In this document: positions 27,592-34,598 of the stretch, piece after piece | Numbering within the stretch: the first letter of the stretch is position 1 | Layout of the letters: each line of letters opens with the position of its first letter | Assembly (NCBI GenBank): GCA_023380305.1 | Contig: JAMCQZ010000004.1 | Span: 1 to 34,598, forward strand | DNA: 34,598 nucleotides | Source of the DNA: Patescibacteria group bacterium | Lineage (GTDB): Bacteria > Patescibacteriota > Minisyncoccia > UBA6257 > Colwellbacteraceae | Reading direction: 5' to 3' | Made by a program: the position numbers and the translations under genes | The notes under the pieces: generated by a model | Seen by the model: the letters and a program-made list of their open reading frames with translations, nothing else | Told to the model about the DNA's origin: nothing | The model's database searches: none

Positions 27592-28695
27592 ATGTCTCTC
27601 GCCATTTATCGCAAGTACCGGCCGAAGACCCTGGCCGACGTCCTGGGTCAGGAATCGGTAACCGATGTTTTGAAAAACGCCGCCAAACTCGACAAATTGA
27701 GCCACGCTTACCTTTTCTACGGTCCCCGCGGATCGGGTAAAACCACAGCTGCGAGAATTCTGGCGAAGATCGCGAACTGCGAAACCCGAGCGAAAGACCC
27801 GAAGTTCCGCGAGCTCGGCGAACCCTGCAACCATTGCCGGCCGTGCCTGGAAATAGACGAAGGCCGGGCGCTCGACGTCATCGAGATCGACGCCGCTTCG
27901 AACCGGGGCATAGACGAAATCCGGAACCTCAAGGAGGGCATAAAGCTCTCCCCGACCTCCTACCGCTACAAAGTCTTCATCATTGACGAAGTCCATCAGC
28001 TGACGAAAGAAGCTTTTAACGCGCTTTTGAAAACTTTGGAAGAGCCGCCGGAACACGCCATGTTTATCTTGGCGACGACCGAATACGAGAAGCTCCCGGC
28101 AACGATTATTTCGAGGACCCAGCGTTTCAATTTCCGCCGGTTGTCGGTGAAAACGATATTAGGGAAGCTCCAACTCGTTGTCAAGGAAGAAAATTTGAAG
28201 ATCGGTCCCGATGCTTTAGAGTTGGTGGCCGTGGCCGCCGAAGGAAGTTTCAGGGACGCGGAATCGCTTTTGGACCAGATAATTTCTTTGGGAGAGAAGG
28301 TTGACTTGGAAGCGGTCGAGGGCCTGCTCGGCAAAGTGGGCTTCGGAAAAACCGCTGACTTGGCCGAAGAACTCATCAAGCGCGATCTAGAAAAATCGTT
28401 AAAGACTTTGTCGGACATCAACGAGTCCGGATACAACCTGGTGGAATTAAACCACGATCTTATTCATTATCTTCGCCGGGTGCTCGTGCTCCATTTCAAC
28501 CCGGACATGAAAGAAGTGTTTGAGTCCGAGCTGACGCCGGACGAATCCGAAACTTTGGCCAGGCAAGCCAAGGAGGCCGACCCGGATAAACTAACCAGCC
28601 TTTTGAAGTCCTTGATCCGCGCTTACAGCGAGATGCGCTATTCGCCTTTCGCCATCGTGCCTTTGGAAATGGCGATCATTGAGAACCTGAAATAA
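27592..28695 (+). CDS. dnaX: DNA polymerase III subunit gamma/tau (short form; start trimmed to MSLAIYRKYRP)
   Basis: SLAIYRKYRPKTLADVLGQESV; AYLFYGPRGSGKTTAARILAK; zinc site C..CNHCRPC; VFIIDEVHQLTKEAFNALLKTLEEPP. Confidence 0.95.
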   Translation: MSLAIYRKYRPKTLADVLGQESVTDVLKNAAKLDKLSHAYLFYGPRGSGKTTAARILAKIANCETRAKDPKFRELGEPCNHCRPCLEIDEGRALDVIEIDAASNRGIDEIRNLKEGIKLSPTSYRYKVFIIDEVHQLTKEAFNALLKTLEEPPEHAMFILATTEYEKLPATIISRTQRFNFRRLSVKTILGKLQLVVKEENLKIGPDALELVAVAAEGSFRDAESLLDQIISLGEKVDLEAVEGLLGKVGFGKTADLAEELIKRDLEKSLKTLSDINESGYNLVELNHDLIHYLRRVLVLHFNPDMKEVFESELTPDESETLARQAKEADPDKLTSLLKSLIRAYSEMRYSPFAIVPLEMAIIENLK

Positions 28696-28725
28696 AACGG
28701 CGCGTTTGGAAGCGCCCGAGACGCT

Positions 28726-29364
28726 ATGTATAAAAATTCGCGAATCCAGCTTGCGCGACCTAAAAAAGAGAAAGAGTTGCAAAATCGGTATGGACACGCC
28801 GGGATTGAAGCGATATATGGCTGCGGATGCGTTTTTTCGCCGGATATTATATTGATGTTTATGAATCCGACGGCGCGCAATCTTTCTTCGACACCCGATT
28901 GGAGCGGACTCCGCGCCCCGTGGATCGGGGTTGAAAAGATTTGGAGGATGCTCTCCGATTTGAAACTTATAGATTATGCGATGGTTCCTTCGGAATGGAA
29001 TGAGCGTTCCGCAAAAAAATTATATGACCATGTCGCTGAACGGAAACTATATATAACCAATCTGGCGACTTGCACGCAGCCGGATGCCCGGCACTTGCCG
29101 GACGCGGTTTTCCGCGAGTATCTACCCCTCGTGTATGAAGAAATTAAAATATTGCGTCCAAATAAAATCATCACTTTTGGAAATCAGGTGAGCTCGATTT
29201 TCTTAAAAAAAACGGTTTCAGTTTCGCTTTATTCGGGCGTAAAATCCGAATTGCTCTCGATACACGGTTCTCCATATCGCGTATATCCGACTTATTATCC
29301 AGTCGGGCAAGGGCAAAGGAACATCCAAAAAGCGGCGCGCCGTATCCGCGCGATCAAAAAATAA
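28726..29364 (+). CDS. Uracil-DNA glycosylase superfamily-like protein
   Basis: DIILMFMNPTARNLSS; LYITNLATCTQPDARHLPDAVFREYLPLVYEEIKILRPNKIITFGNQVSSIFL; YPTYYPVGQG near the C-terminus. Confidence 0.65.
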   Translation: MYKNSRIQLARPKKEKELQNRYGHAGIEAIYGCGCVFSPDIILMFMNPTARNLSSTPDWSGLRAPWIGVEKIWRMLSDLKLIDYAMVPSEWNERSAKKLYDHVAERKLYITNLATCTQPDARHLPDAVFREYLPLVYEEIKILRPNKIITFGNQVSSIFLKKTVSVSLYSGVKSELLSIHGSPYRVYPTYYPVGQGQRNIQKAARRIRAIKK

Positions 29365-29377
29365 CCCGCTAAAGTAT

Positions 29378-29399
29378 TCCGCCTACGGCGGATCTTCGT
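29378..29399 (+). terminator. Hairpin TCCGCC-tac-GGCGGA downstream of the UDG-like gene; interrupted T-rich tail (TCTTCGTTTTT)
   Basis: Direct reading of the inverted repeat and following T-rich tract. Confidence 0.4.
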
Positions 29400-29487
29400 T
29401 TTTGTAGTTCGATAAAACTCACCACCCTTTTCCGCGCTCGTGCTTGCCCTGAGCAAGCCCGAAACGCATCGAGGGCGCGTCGAAGGG

Positions 29488-29558
29488 CTGCCGGACCTGG
29501 AATCGAACCAAGATTCACGGCTTCAAAGGCCGCTGTCCTACCGTTAGACGATCCGGCA
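29488..29558 (-). tRNA. tRNA-Gln(UUG)
   Basis: Minus strand TGCCGGATCGTCTAACGGTAGGACAGCGGCCTTTGAAGCCGTGAATCTTGGTTCGATTCCAGGTCCGGCAG; full cloverleaf, anticodon loop CTTTGAA, discriminator G, CCA not encoded. Confidence 0.95.
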
Positions 29559-29757
29559 ATATAGGCTTATTATCCCCTTTTCGAGCGATTTTTTCAATAA
29601 GAAGGCCTCTTTCGAGGCGGTCAAACCGCTATCAAGATTTTTTCAGATAGGCCGAAAATTGCTATTTTTACGGAGTTTCGTCAACCGATTGTGTTATACT
29701 GATACCAAGGCAAAACCGATCTTACCGTTGCCAAAGGTCGCAAAAATATTTTTAGCA

Positions 29758-30039
29758 ATGACTAAAGAAGTTGTTAAAAGGCACGGCGGGACTGAAAAGT
29801 TTGATAAAGATAAATTGCGCAAAGCCATCAAGGGGGCGGCCGAGGAAGCCGGATTGATGGGTGAAAAATTGAAGGAAGTGGTGGACGATACGGTTTCCGA
29901 AGTCATGGAGTTTTTAAGCGACAAAGAAAGGGTGCATTCCGCCGCCATCCGCGACGCCATTCTGATGCATTTAGATAAAGCCGAAACCGCCGTCGCCAAA
30001 GCCTGGCGCCAGCACGAAAGCGAATACAAGGGTCGTTAG
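29758..30039 (+). CDS. Stand-alone ATP-cone domain protein (start trimmed to MTKEVVKRHGG)
   Basis: EVVKRHGGTEKFDKDKLRKAIKGAAEEAGLMGEKLKEVVDDTVSEV matches the ATP-cone pattern (VxKRdGxxexFdxxKixxAI..A). Confidence 0.8.
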   Translation: MTKEVVKRHGGTEKFDKDKLRKAIKGAAEEAGLMGEKLKEVVDDTVSEVMEFLSDKERVHSAAIRDAILMHLDKAETAVAKAWRQHESEYKGR

Positions 30040-30081
30040 CGCCCGGTAGGCACCTCCTGTTTTTCGAATCCGAAAAAAAAC

Positions 30082-30110
30082 AAAGCCGTTCTCCAAAGAG
30101 AGCGGCTTTT
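30082..30110. terminator. Bidirectional terminator hairpin between convergent genes
   Basis: AAAGCCGTTCTC-CAAA-GAGAGCGGCTTT with T-tracts on both strands (eight A's on the + strand at 30073-30080). Confidence 0.8.
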
Positions 30111-31278
30111 ACGGATCGACGAATAGAGAGATTTGCTCGACCGCAGTCCTCTGCGGCGGGGCAACGGCGTGGCCGTTTCCGTCCCGCGTGAGGAACTTTA
30201 CGATCAGTTTGAGGCGGACTTTTTCCGGTTCTTCGGGATACGCGATGAGCCGGTCAGCCGCGAAGCGGTCGAGCCGTTCTATCGGCACGAGCCTGCCGAA
30301 GCGATAATACGGCCCGGACGGAAAAACCCGGCGGCAATACTTCGACACGGGACAGACGCCGCAGGCATCCTGGGTTTTGCCCCAGAGACCGGGTTCGGCC
30401 CAGAGGACCGCCGGATCAAGCAGCCGGCTTTTACGGCGGGAAAGTGTGTTCTGCCTGGCTTTGGAACAGAAGTTTCTCGAGAAGGTCCACATCCCGGGAT
30501 TGATGTCGAGATGCGTATATCCGAACTTCTCGATTCTCTCCATGCAGCCGAGGGCCACGCTGTCCGTCACCCACTCGTTCACGTTGATGTTCGTCCGACC
30601 AACGAGCGCCAAAGCCAATTGCGGATATTCTTTGGCGGTTTTGGTGTCGAGGATCTTCGCGGGGATCGGCTCTTCGAGGTTTTCGGTTTTAACGACACCC
30701 GTCGAAATCAGAAGCCTCAAGGCGTGGAAGTCGATGGGCGGCGGAACAACCGCGAATCTCCGAACCAGTCCCCTTTCCTGGAGCCAGATGACGAACAAGG
30801 AAAAAATTTTCATCCTTATTCCGTAGAGCTTTTTTTGGACCCGGCCGTAGGCTTCGGCGAAATCCGGAGCGTCAACTAGGTTAAGGGCGTTCCCGTCGAA
30901 CCTGTCGACGAGAAACCTGGCGTTTTTGATCCAGGCCTGGGCAAACTCCTCGATCTTGTAACCCAGCACCGTCTCGACTTCGATCGCCCGAAGGATTTCG
31001 TCCTTGGTCATCCGCGCGACGCGGAAAGGATCGAAGAGGTCCGGTCGCGTGGCGTAGATCCGATGGACGGCGTCCGAAGGCGTGTCGCTAATGACTCCGC
31101 CCCGCTGGAAAATGGCGAGAAAAAAAAGATAATTCGCCAGTTCTTCGGGGCTCGCGTCTTTCAGGAGCGGTAACCGGTCTTGCGGCAGCTTGATGAGCGG
31201 TCGCGCCATGTGCCAGAAATCCGTGAGCAGGCCGAAGATTGTTTTGGCCCGCTCCTCGTCGAATTCTATGGTTTTCAC
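30109..31278 (-). CDS. HhH-GPD-like (endonuclease III-like) protein with Fe-S-type cysteine cluster (GTG start)
   Basis: EndoIII-like topology: GYKIEEFAQAWIKNARFLVDRFDG, YGIRMKIFSLFVIWL (Lys position), PPPIDFHALRLL (Asp position), then FC...CGVCPVSKYC. SD-like AGGAGG 8 nt before GTG. Confidence 0.55.
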   Translation of the reverse strand: MKTIEFDEERAKTIFGLLTDFWHMARPLIKLPQDRLPLLKDASPEELANYLFFLAIFQRGGVISDTPSDAVHRIYATRPDLFDPFRVARMTKDEILRAIEVETVLGYKIEEFAQAWIKNARFLVDRFDGNALNLVDAPDFAEAYGRVQKKLYGIRMKIFSLFVIWLQERGLVRRFAVVPPPIDFHALRLLISTGVVKTENLEEPIPAKILDTKTAKEYPQLALALVGRTNINVNEWVTDSVALGCMERIEKFGYTHLDINPGMWTFSRNFCSKARQNTLSRRKSRLLDPAVLWAEPGLWGKTQDACGVCPVSKYCRRVFPSGPYYRFGRLVPIERLDRFAADRLIAYPEEPEKVRLKLIVKFLTRDGNGHAVAPPQRTAVEQISLFVDP

Positions 31279-31370
31279 TCGACGGCCCTCCTCTCTATTT
31301 TGTGATTGGAATGTCCGAAATGCTTTGATAAGCTCGTCATTTTAGGCATAAAAAACCTCGGCGGTCAACA

Positions 31371-31400
31371 AAAATCCCGCCCGATTGCTCGGGCGGGATT
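31371..31400 (-). terminator. Rho-independent terminator of rnpB
   Basis: Minus strand AATCCCGCCC-GAGCAATC-GGGCGGGATTTTT directly after the rnpB P1 stem. Confidence 0.85.
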
Positions 31401-31594
31401 CGGCGATCCGTAAGCCGGATTCTGTACCCTTCGGCAAGCTCATGGGCAACTCCAAAAAAAATTTGGAGCGGCCCATTTGACAAGCTCGGGGTGACGATTA
31501 TTTATCTAGGCCTCACGCAGATGAATAAATTCATCACGTGGCCACGAATTCTTGATAATTCGTGGCTTGATTGCTCTCGGGCTCAAGCGACTCT

Positions 31595-31612
31595 TCCGCC
31601 TCATCGGCGGAC
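31595..31612. repeat. 18-nt hairpin repeat TCCGCCTCATCGGCGGAC, copy 1 (inside rnpB)
   Basis: Exact match to copy 2 at 31746-31763; CCGCC/GGCGG stem. Confidence 0.9.
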
Positions 31613-31745
31613 TCGGTCTTGCACTCCACAAGGATTTAGCCGTTTCACTTCCGCGTTTTTATCCCTATCGCGGAATTAGACCATCGAGCTTGGGATCGGG
31701 TCTTCCTTCGCCTTTCGGCTCAGGACGTCACTGCTCGCACCTCTG

Positions 31746-31763
31746 TCCGCCTCATCGGCGGAC
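31746..31763. repeat. 18-nt hairpin repeat TCCGCCTCATCGGCGGAC, copy 2 (inside rnpB)
   Basis: Exact match to copy 1 at 31595-31612. Confidence 0.9.
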
Positions 31764-31946
31764 GGCGGCTTTTAACCGCTGTGTTTTTCGACTGCGATCA
31801 GAACAAATTTCTGAGGCAATTGAAAGAGAGTCCGGACTTTCCTCATTCCGAAACCGAAGTTTTGGAACGCAATCGTCAGGATCGCCGATAATAATATAGC
31901 ACAAATCGGGGTTTTGGTCAACCGAAAATCACTCTCGCGGAACAGG

Positions 31947-32351
31947 TTATTTGCTGTCCAAAGCCAGATTGACGAGATAATCCGCCCGCTTGTTCTGTTC
32001 TCTCGGTATGTGGAAAAAGTCCACTTTCTTGAAATCTTGCTTCAGGTTCCAGACTTCGATAAAGAGCGGCTGAAGATCGGGATTCATGATTTTGTATTCC
32101 CCGATGAGCTGTTTGTAGATGAGCTCGCTATCCATCCTCACTTCGAGGCTGGTTGTTTTGGCTTTGGCTTTGCCCAAAATCTGTTTGGCTTTCTTCAAAG
32201 CGAAAATCAGGGCGCTGTATTCAGCCATGTTGTTCGTGGCCGTGCCGATCTTCTCGGCGTATTCCTTGAGTCCGACAACGGCGCCGATGGCGGCCGGTCC
32301 GGGATTGCCCCTGCTTCCTCCGTCGCAATTGATGATTAGTTTGTTTTCCAT
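31947..32351 (-). CDS. rnhA: Ribonuclease HI family protein
   Basis: IINCDGGSRGNPGPAAIGAV; TNNMAEYSALIFALKKA; EVRMDSELIYKQLIGEY; IPREQNKRADYLVNLAL. Confidence 0.93.
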   Translation of the reverse strand: MENKLIINCDGGSRGNPGPAAIGAVVGLKEYAEKIGTATNNMAEYSALIFALKKAKQILGKAKAKTTSLEVRMDSELIYKQLIGEYKIMNPDLQPLFIEVWNLKQDFKKVDFFHIPREQNKRADYLVNLALDSK

Positions 32352-33175
32352 GGAAATTGGTTGTTTGTTGCTTTGATTCCGAATCCGGCGGCGTGCTTAT
32401 GTCCTCCTCCGCCGTAACGCTTGGCGAGCTCGGCCACGTCCGTCTGGCCGACCGACCGTAGGGAAACGAAGATTTTTTTATTTTTGTTCGACCAGATAAT
32501 GGCCACCTTGCCTTCTTTCGAAGCAAGTCTGTTTCCGATCTGCGAAGCGAGCACCGGCGAATTGACGACGAGAGCCTTCCTTCCTTCAAAAACAGCTTCC
32601 ACGGCCGAATCGGACAGCTCTTTCACCAGTTGTTCCTGATAGCGGAGAATGGCGCTGCCTTCCTTGATAAAGGCCAATCGTTTTTCCGGATTTTCAAAAT
32701 CCTTGATGAATTTGTCCCAAAGCTTAAAATCCTGTTCGTGGGATTCGAGCCAGGCCATGGTCTTCCGGGTATCTTTGATTTTAAATTTCCAAAGATCGAT
32801 GTCCTCGATTCTTTTCAAAAGGGCCGGCGTCGGTTTGCCGGGATTCATGTATTTCCAAGCGAGCACGCCGCCCGAATGATTAAGGTCGAAAACCGACTCC
32901 TGGGCGAACTTAACGGCTTGTTTCTGGCTTTCATGATGATCAATGGCGGTGATGTCATAACGGATCGCCAGGCCTTTCATCGTTTCGGCCGGAAAACCGA
33001 AATCTATCATGTAGACTTTCCTCGCGGATTTCAAAACCGCCGGAGGAGGCACCTGGTATTCCATAGGCCAATAAATGGCTCTGTCTTTGAACTTGCGCCA
33101 CATAATCCAGGCGCCGGCGAACCCGTCGCTGCAGCCCTTGTGATACAAAACCACTATTTTATTTTTGTCGGCCAT
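32336..33175 (-). CDS. DHH/DHHA1 family phosphoesterase
   Basis: HKGCSDGFAGAW, MIDFGFP, AIDHHES, C-terminal GGGGHKHAAGF. Confidence 0.92.
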   Translation of the reverse strand: MADKNKIVVLYHKGCSDGFAGAWIMWRKFKDRAIYWPMEYQVPPPAVLKSARKVYMIDFGFPAETMKGLAIRYDITAIDHHESQKQAVKFAQESVFDLNHSGGVLAWKYMNPGKPTPALLKRIEDIDLWKFKIKDTRKTMAWLESHEQDFKLWDKFIKDFENPEKRLAFIKEGSAILRYQEQLVKELSDSAVEAVFEGRKALVVNSPVLASQIGNRLASKEGKVAIIWSNKNKKIFVSLRSVGQTDVAELAKRYGGGGHKHAAGFGIKATNNQFPWKTN

Positions 33176-33180
33176 ATTTT

Positions 33181-34242
33181 TTATTTTTTGTCCGCGATTT
33201 CAATCCCCGGCATCTTGTTGCCGGCCAGGTATTCGAGCATGGCTCCTCCGCCGGTCGAAAGAAAACCGTTTTGCTTCTTAAACTTTTTTTTCAGGGCGAA
33301 GGCCGTGGTTTCACCTCCGCCGATGATCGCTCGGGCTTTGCTTTTGGTTATTGCTTTCAAAATAGCGGCCGAGCCTTTGGCGAATTCCGGTTTTTCGATG
33401 TATCCGAGCGGTCCGGCCCAGATGATTGTCTTGGCTTTTATAATGATGTCGCTGTAGATCTTTTCCGTTTCCGGGCCGATATCCAAAATATCGCCGCGCT
33501 GTCGGCGGTAATCGGCCGGGACCACGATTTTGCCCGATTTCAAGAGTTTTTTTGCCTCGGAAACCATGTCTTCTTCCACAAGCGAGCCGTTCGTCGGAAT
33601 ACCCGAAGCCTTCAAAAAAGTGTTTGCCGCCCCGCCGCCGGTCAAGACGTATTCCGCCCGTCCGATGAGCCTTTTGATAACGCCGAGCTTGTCCGAGATC
33701 TTGGCTCCGCCGACGATAATCGCGAGCGGTTTCCGGGGATTGCCGCGGGCCGTGTCGAGATGTTTTATTTCCGATTTCACGATTTCGCCGAGGATCGATC
33801 GTTTGGCAAACTTCGCGATTCCGGAAATCGAGGCGTTTTTTCGGTGGCTCGAAGCGAAGTCGTCGTTTATAAAGACATCTCCGAGCGAAGCCAGGGATTT
33901 CGCGAGCCCCGAATCGTTCGCGCATTCACCTTTTAAGAATCTTAAATTCTCGAGCATGAAGATCCTTTCTTTTGAAGAACGAACAGCACTACGGAGTTCG
34001 GAAAAATTGAATCCGTCGAAAAACACGATGGTCTTTTTAAGCTTCGCTTCCAGGAATTTTTTTGCGGGGAGGAGGCTCATTCTTTTATCCCGTCCGTTCG
34101 GCCGGCCGCGGTGGCTCAAAATAACGATCTTTTCGTAATGTTTGAGGAGCCGGTTGATTTCCGTGATAGCCAGACGAAGCCGCAACGAATTTGGAAATTC
34201 GTCCGGTTCGATATCCAGATTGATCCGCAAAATGGCGATCAT
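33181..34242 (-). CDS. pgk: Phosphoglycerate kinase
   Basis: LSHRGRPNGRDKRMSLLPAKKFLE; FMLENLRFLKGE; INDDFASSHR; IIVGGAKISDKLGVIKRL; TGGGAANTFL; IIWAGPLGYIEKPEFAKGS; GGGETTAF; STGGGAMLEYLAG. Confidence 0.95.
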   Translation of the reverse strand: MIAILRINLDIEPDEFPNSLRLRLAITEINRLLKHYEKIVILSHRGRPNGRDKRMSLLPAKKFLEAKLKKTIVFFDGFNFSELRSAVRSSKERIFMLENLRFLKGECANDSGLAKSLASLGDVFINDDFASSHRKNASISGIAKFAKRSILGEIVKSEIKHLDTARGNPRKPLAIIVGGAKISDKLGVIKRLIGRAEYVLTGGGAANTFLKASGIPTNGSLVEEDMVSEAKKLLKSGKIVVPADYRRQRGDILDIGPETEKIYSDIIIKAKTIIWAGPLGYIEKPEFAKGSAAILKAITKSKARAIIGGGETTAFALKKKFKKQNGFLSTGGGAMLEYLAGNKMPGIEIADKK

Positions 34243-34248
34243 AAATTA

Positions 34249-34254
34249 ATTATA
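34249..34254 (-). promoter_or_regulatory. -10 element (TATAAT) 6 nt upstream of the pgk start codon
   Basis: Minus strand TATAAT-TAATTT-ATG. Confidence 0.6.
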
Positions 34255-34292
34255 ATCCAAAAAGCCCGGATAAAGAATCCTTTTCAGATAAC

Positions 34293-34369
34293 AAAAATCC
34301 CGCCCAAGTAATAAAGGGCGGGACCAAATAGTCTTTGGGGCGCACCGGCATAAAGCCTATGCACTCGCT
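34293..34369 (-). ncRNA. Candidate ~77-nt small RNA
   Basis: Minus strand promoter TTGACT-N17-TATCAT (34404-34376), predicted start ~34369, internal GCATA-ggctt-TATGC hairpin, terminator TCCCGCCC-N10-GGGCGGGA-TTTTT at 34323-34293. Confidence 0.5.
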
Positions 34370-34375
34370 ACGGAT

Positions 34376-34404
34376 ATGATACTCCGTTTTTGCCCGAAAG
34401 TCAA
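34376..34404 (-). promoter_or_regulatory. Sigma70-type promoter TTGACT-N17-TATCAT
   Basis: Minus strand hexamers with exact 17-nt spacing. Confidence 0.65.
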
Positions 34405-34413
34405 GGGCTTTCA

Positions 34414-34506
34414 TCACCTGAACGCGAGCGGAATGAGGAAAGCGATGACGATGAAAATTATGACTATTTTATTGAAGATCTCCCTGCTTTTCTTATTTGA
34501 TTTCAT
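34414..34506 (-). CDS. 30-aa single-TM small ORF overlapping the end of the SIMPL-like gene
   Basis: Hand translation MKSNKKSREIFNKIVIIFIVIAFLIPLAFR*; ATG lies within the upstream gene's last codons. Confidence 0.45.
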   Translation of the reverse strand: MKSNKKSREIFNKIVIIFIVIAFLIPLAFR

Positions 34507-34598
34507 ATTTGACAGTCACATAAACGGTAATCTCTTCGGATCCAGGCTCAATGGTCGGCGCCGGGACAGCCCCCCCCCATGGGAGTGTAAACCTTTTC
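34493..34598 (-). CDS. SIMPL (DUF541)-like protein, C-terminal fragment (truncated by window end)
   Basis: Minus strand reading ...KRFTLPWGGAVPAPTIEPGSEEITVYVTVKYEIK*; (P)IEPGxxEIxVxVxVxYEI(K) resembles the SIMPL C-terminus. Confidence 0.65.
   Translation of the reverse strand, partial: KRFTLPWGGAVPAPTIEPGSEEITVYVTVKYEIK

Larger units (their letters stand above)
31401..31887 (-). ncRNA. rnpB: RNase P RNA, bacterial type A-like
   Basis: Minus strand: P1 CGGCGATCC...GGATCGCCG; GAGGAAAGTCCGGACTC near the 5' end; AGGCCTAGATAAATAATCGTC; ACAGAATCCGGCTTA near the 3' end. Confidence 0.95.

Noticed and set aside
31491-31899. + strand ORFs of 62 and 115 aa
   Set aside because: Lie within/antisense to rnpB; conserved RNase P RNA sequence explains the region.
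32630-33457. 275-aa + strand ORF
   Set aside because: Antisense to the DHH phosphoesterase and the pgk 3' end; both have clear motifs on the minus strand.
1-34598. CRISPR array or mobile-element genes
   Set aside because: No regularly spaced direct repeats and no transposase/integrase/recombinase ORF recognised on either strand.

Overview
The window is a gene-dense bacterial chromosome segment. Its gene content and protein styles resemble Candidate Phyla Radiation / Patescibacteria (probably Parcubacteria-like); this is inferred from sequence character, not from a search. Most of it is housekeeping: fmt, def, thpR, a Ctp protease, rplI, rpmA, a cell-wall block on the minus strand (scpA-scpB-dacA-like-mraY-amidohydrolase-ftsW-murG-gltX-EnvC/M23, then murC), dnaX, rnhA, a DHH phosphoesterase, pgk, tRNA-Gln(UUG) and RNase P RNA (rnpB). 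No CRISPR array, transposase or integrase was seen. The most unusual parts are: (1) an AT-rich three-gene surface cassette at 5758-9172 encoding a secreted DUF5011/S-layer-like mosaic protein, a dockerin-bearing protein and a membrane-anchored cohesin-like protein, with an abrupt composition switch inside the first gene; (2) a type IV prepilin-like protein with a fibrinogen-like C-terminal domain, followed by a second, truncated pilin with a perfect 13-bp hairpin in its leader; (3) a divergent HhH-GPD-like protein with an Fe-S-type cysteine cluster; (4) an RNase P RNA with repeat-like hairpins; (5) a candidate ~77-nt sRNA with promoter and terminator upstream of pgk; (6) recurring -10 boxes 6-8 nt from start codons, suggesting leaderless mRNAs, including a symmetric divergent promoter; and (7) several sub-60-aa ORFs missed by the ORF track. 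All family assignments come from motif reading by eye, with no database search.
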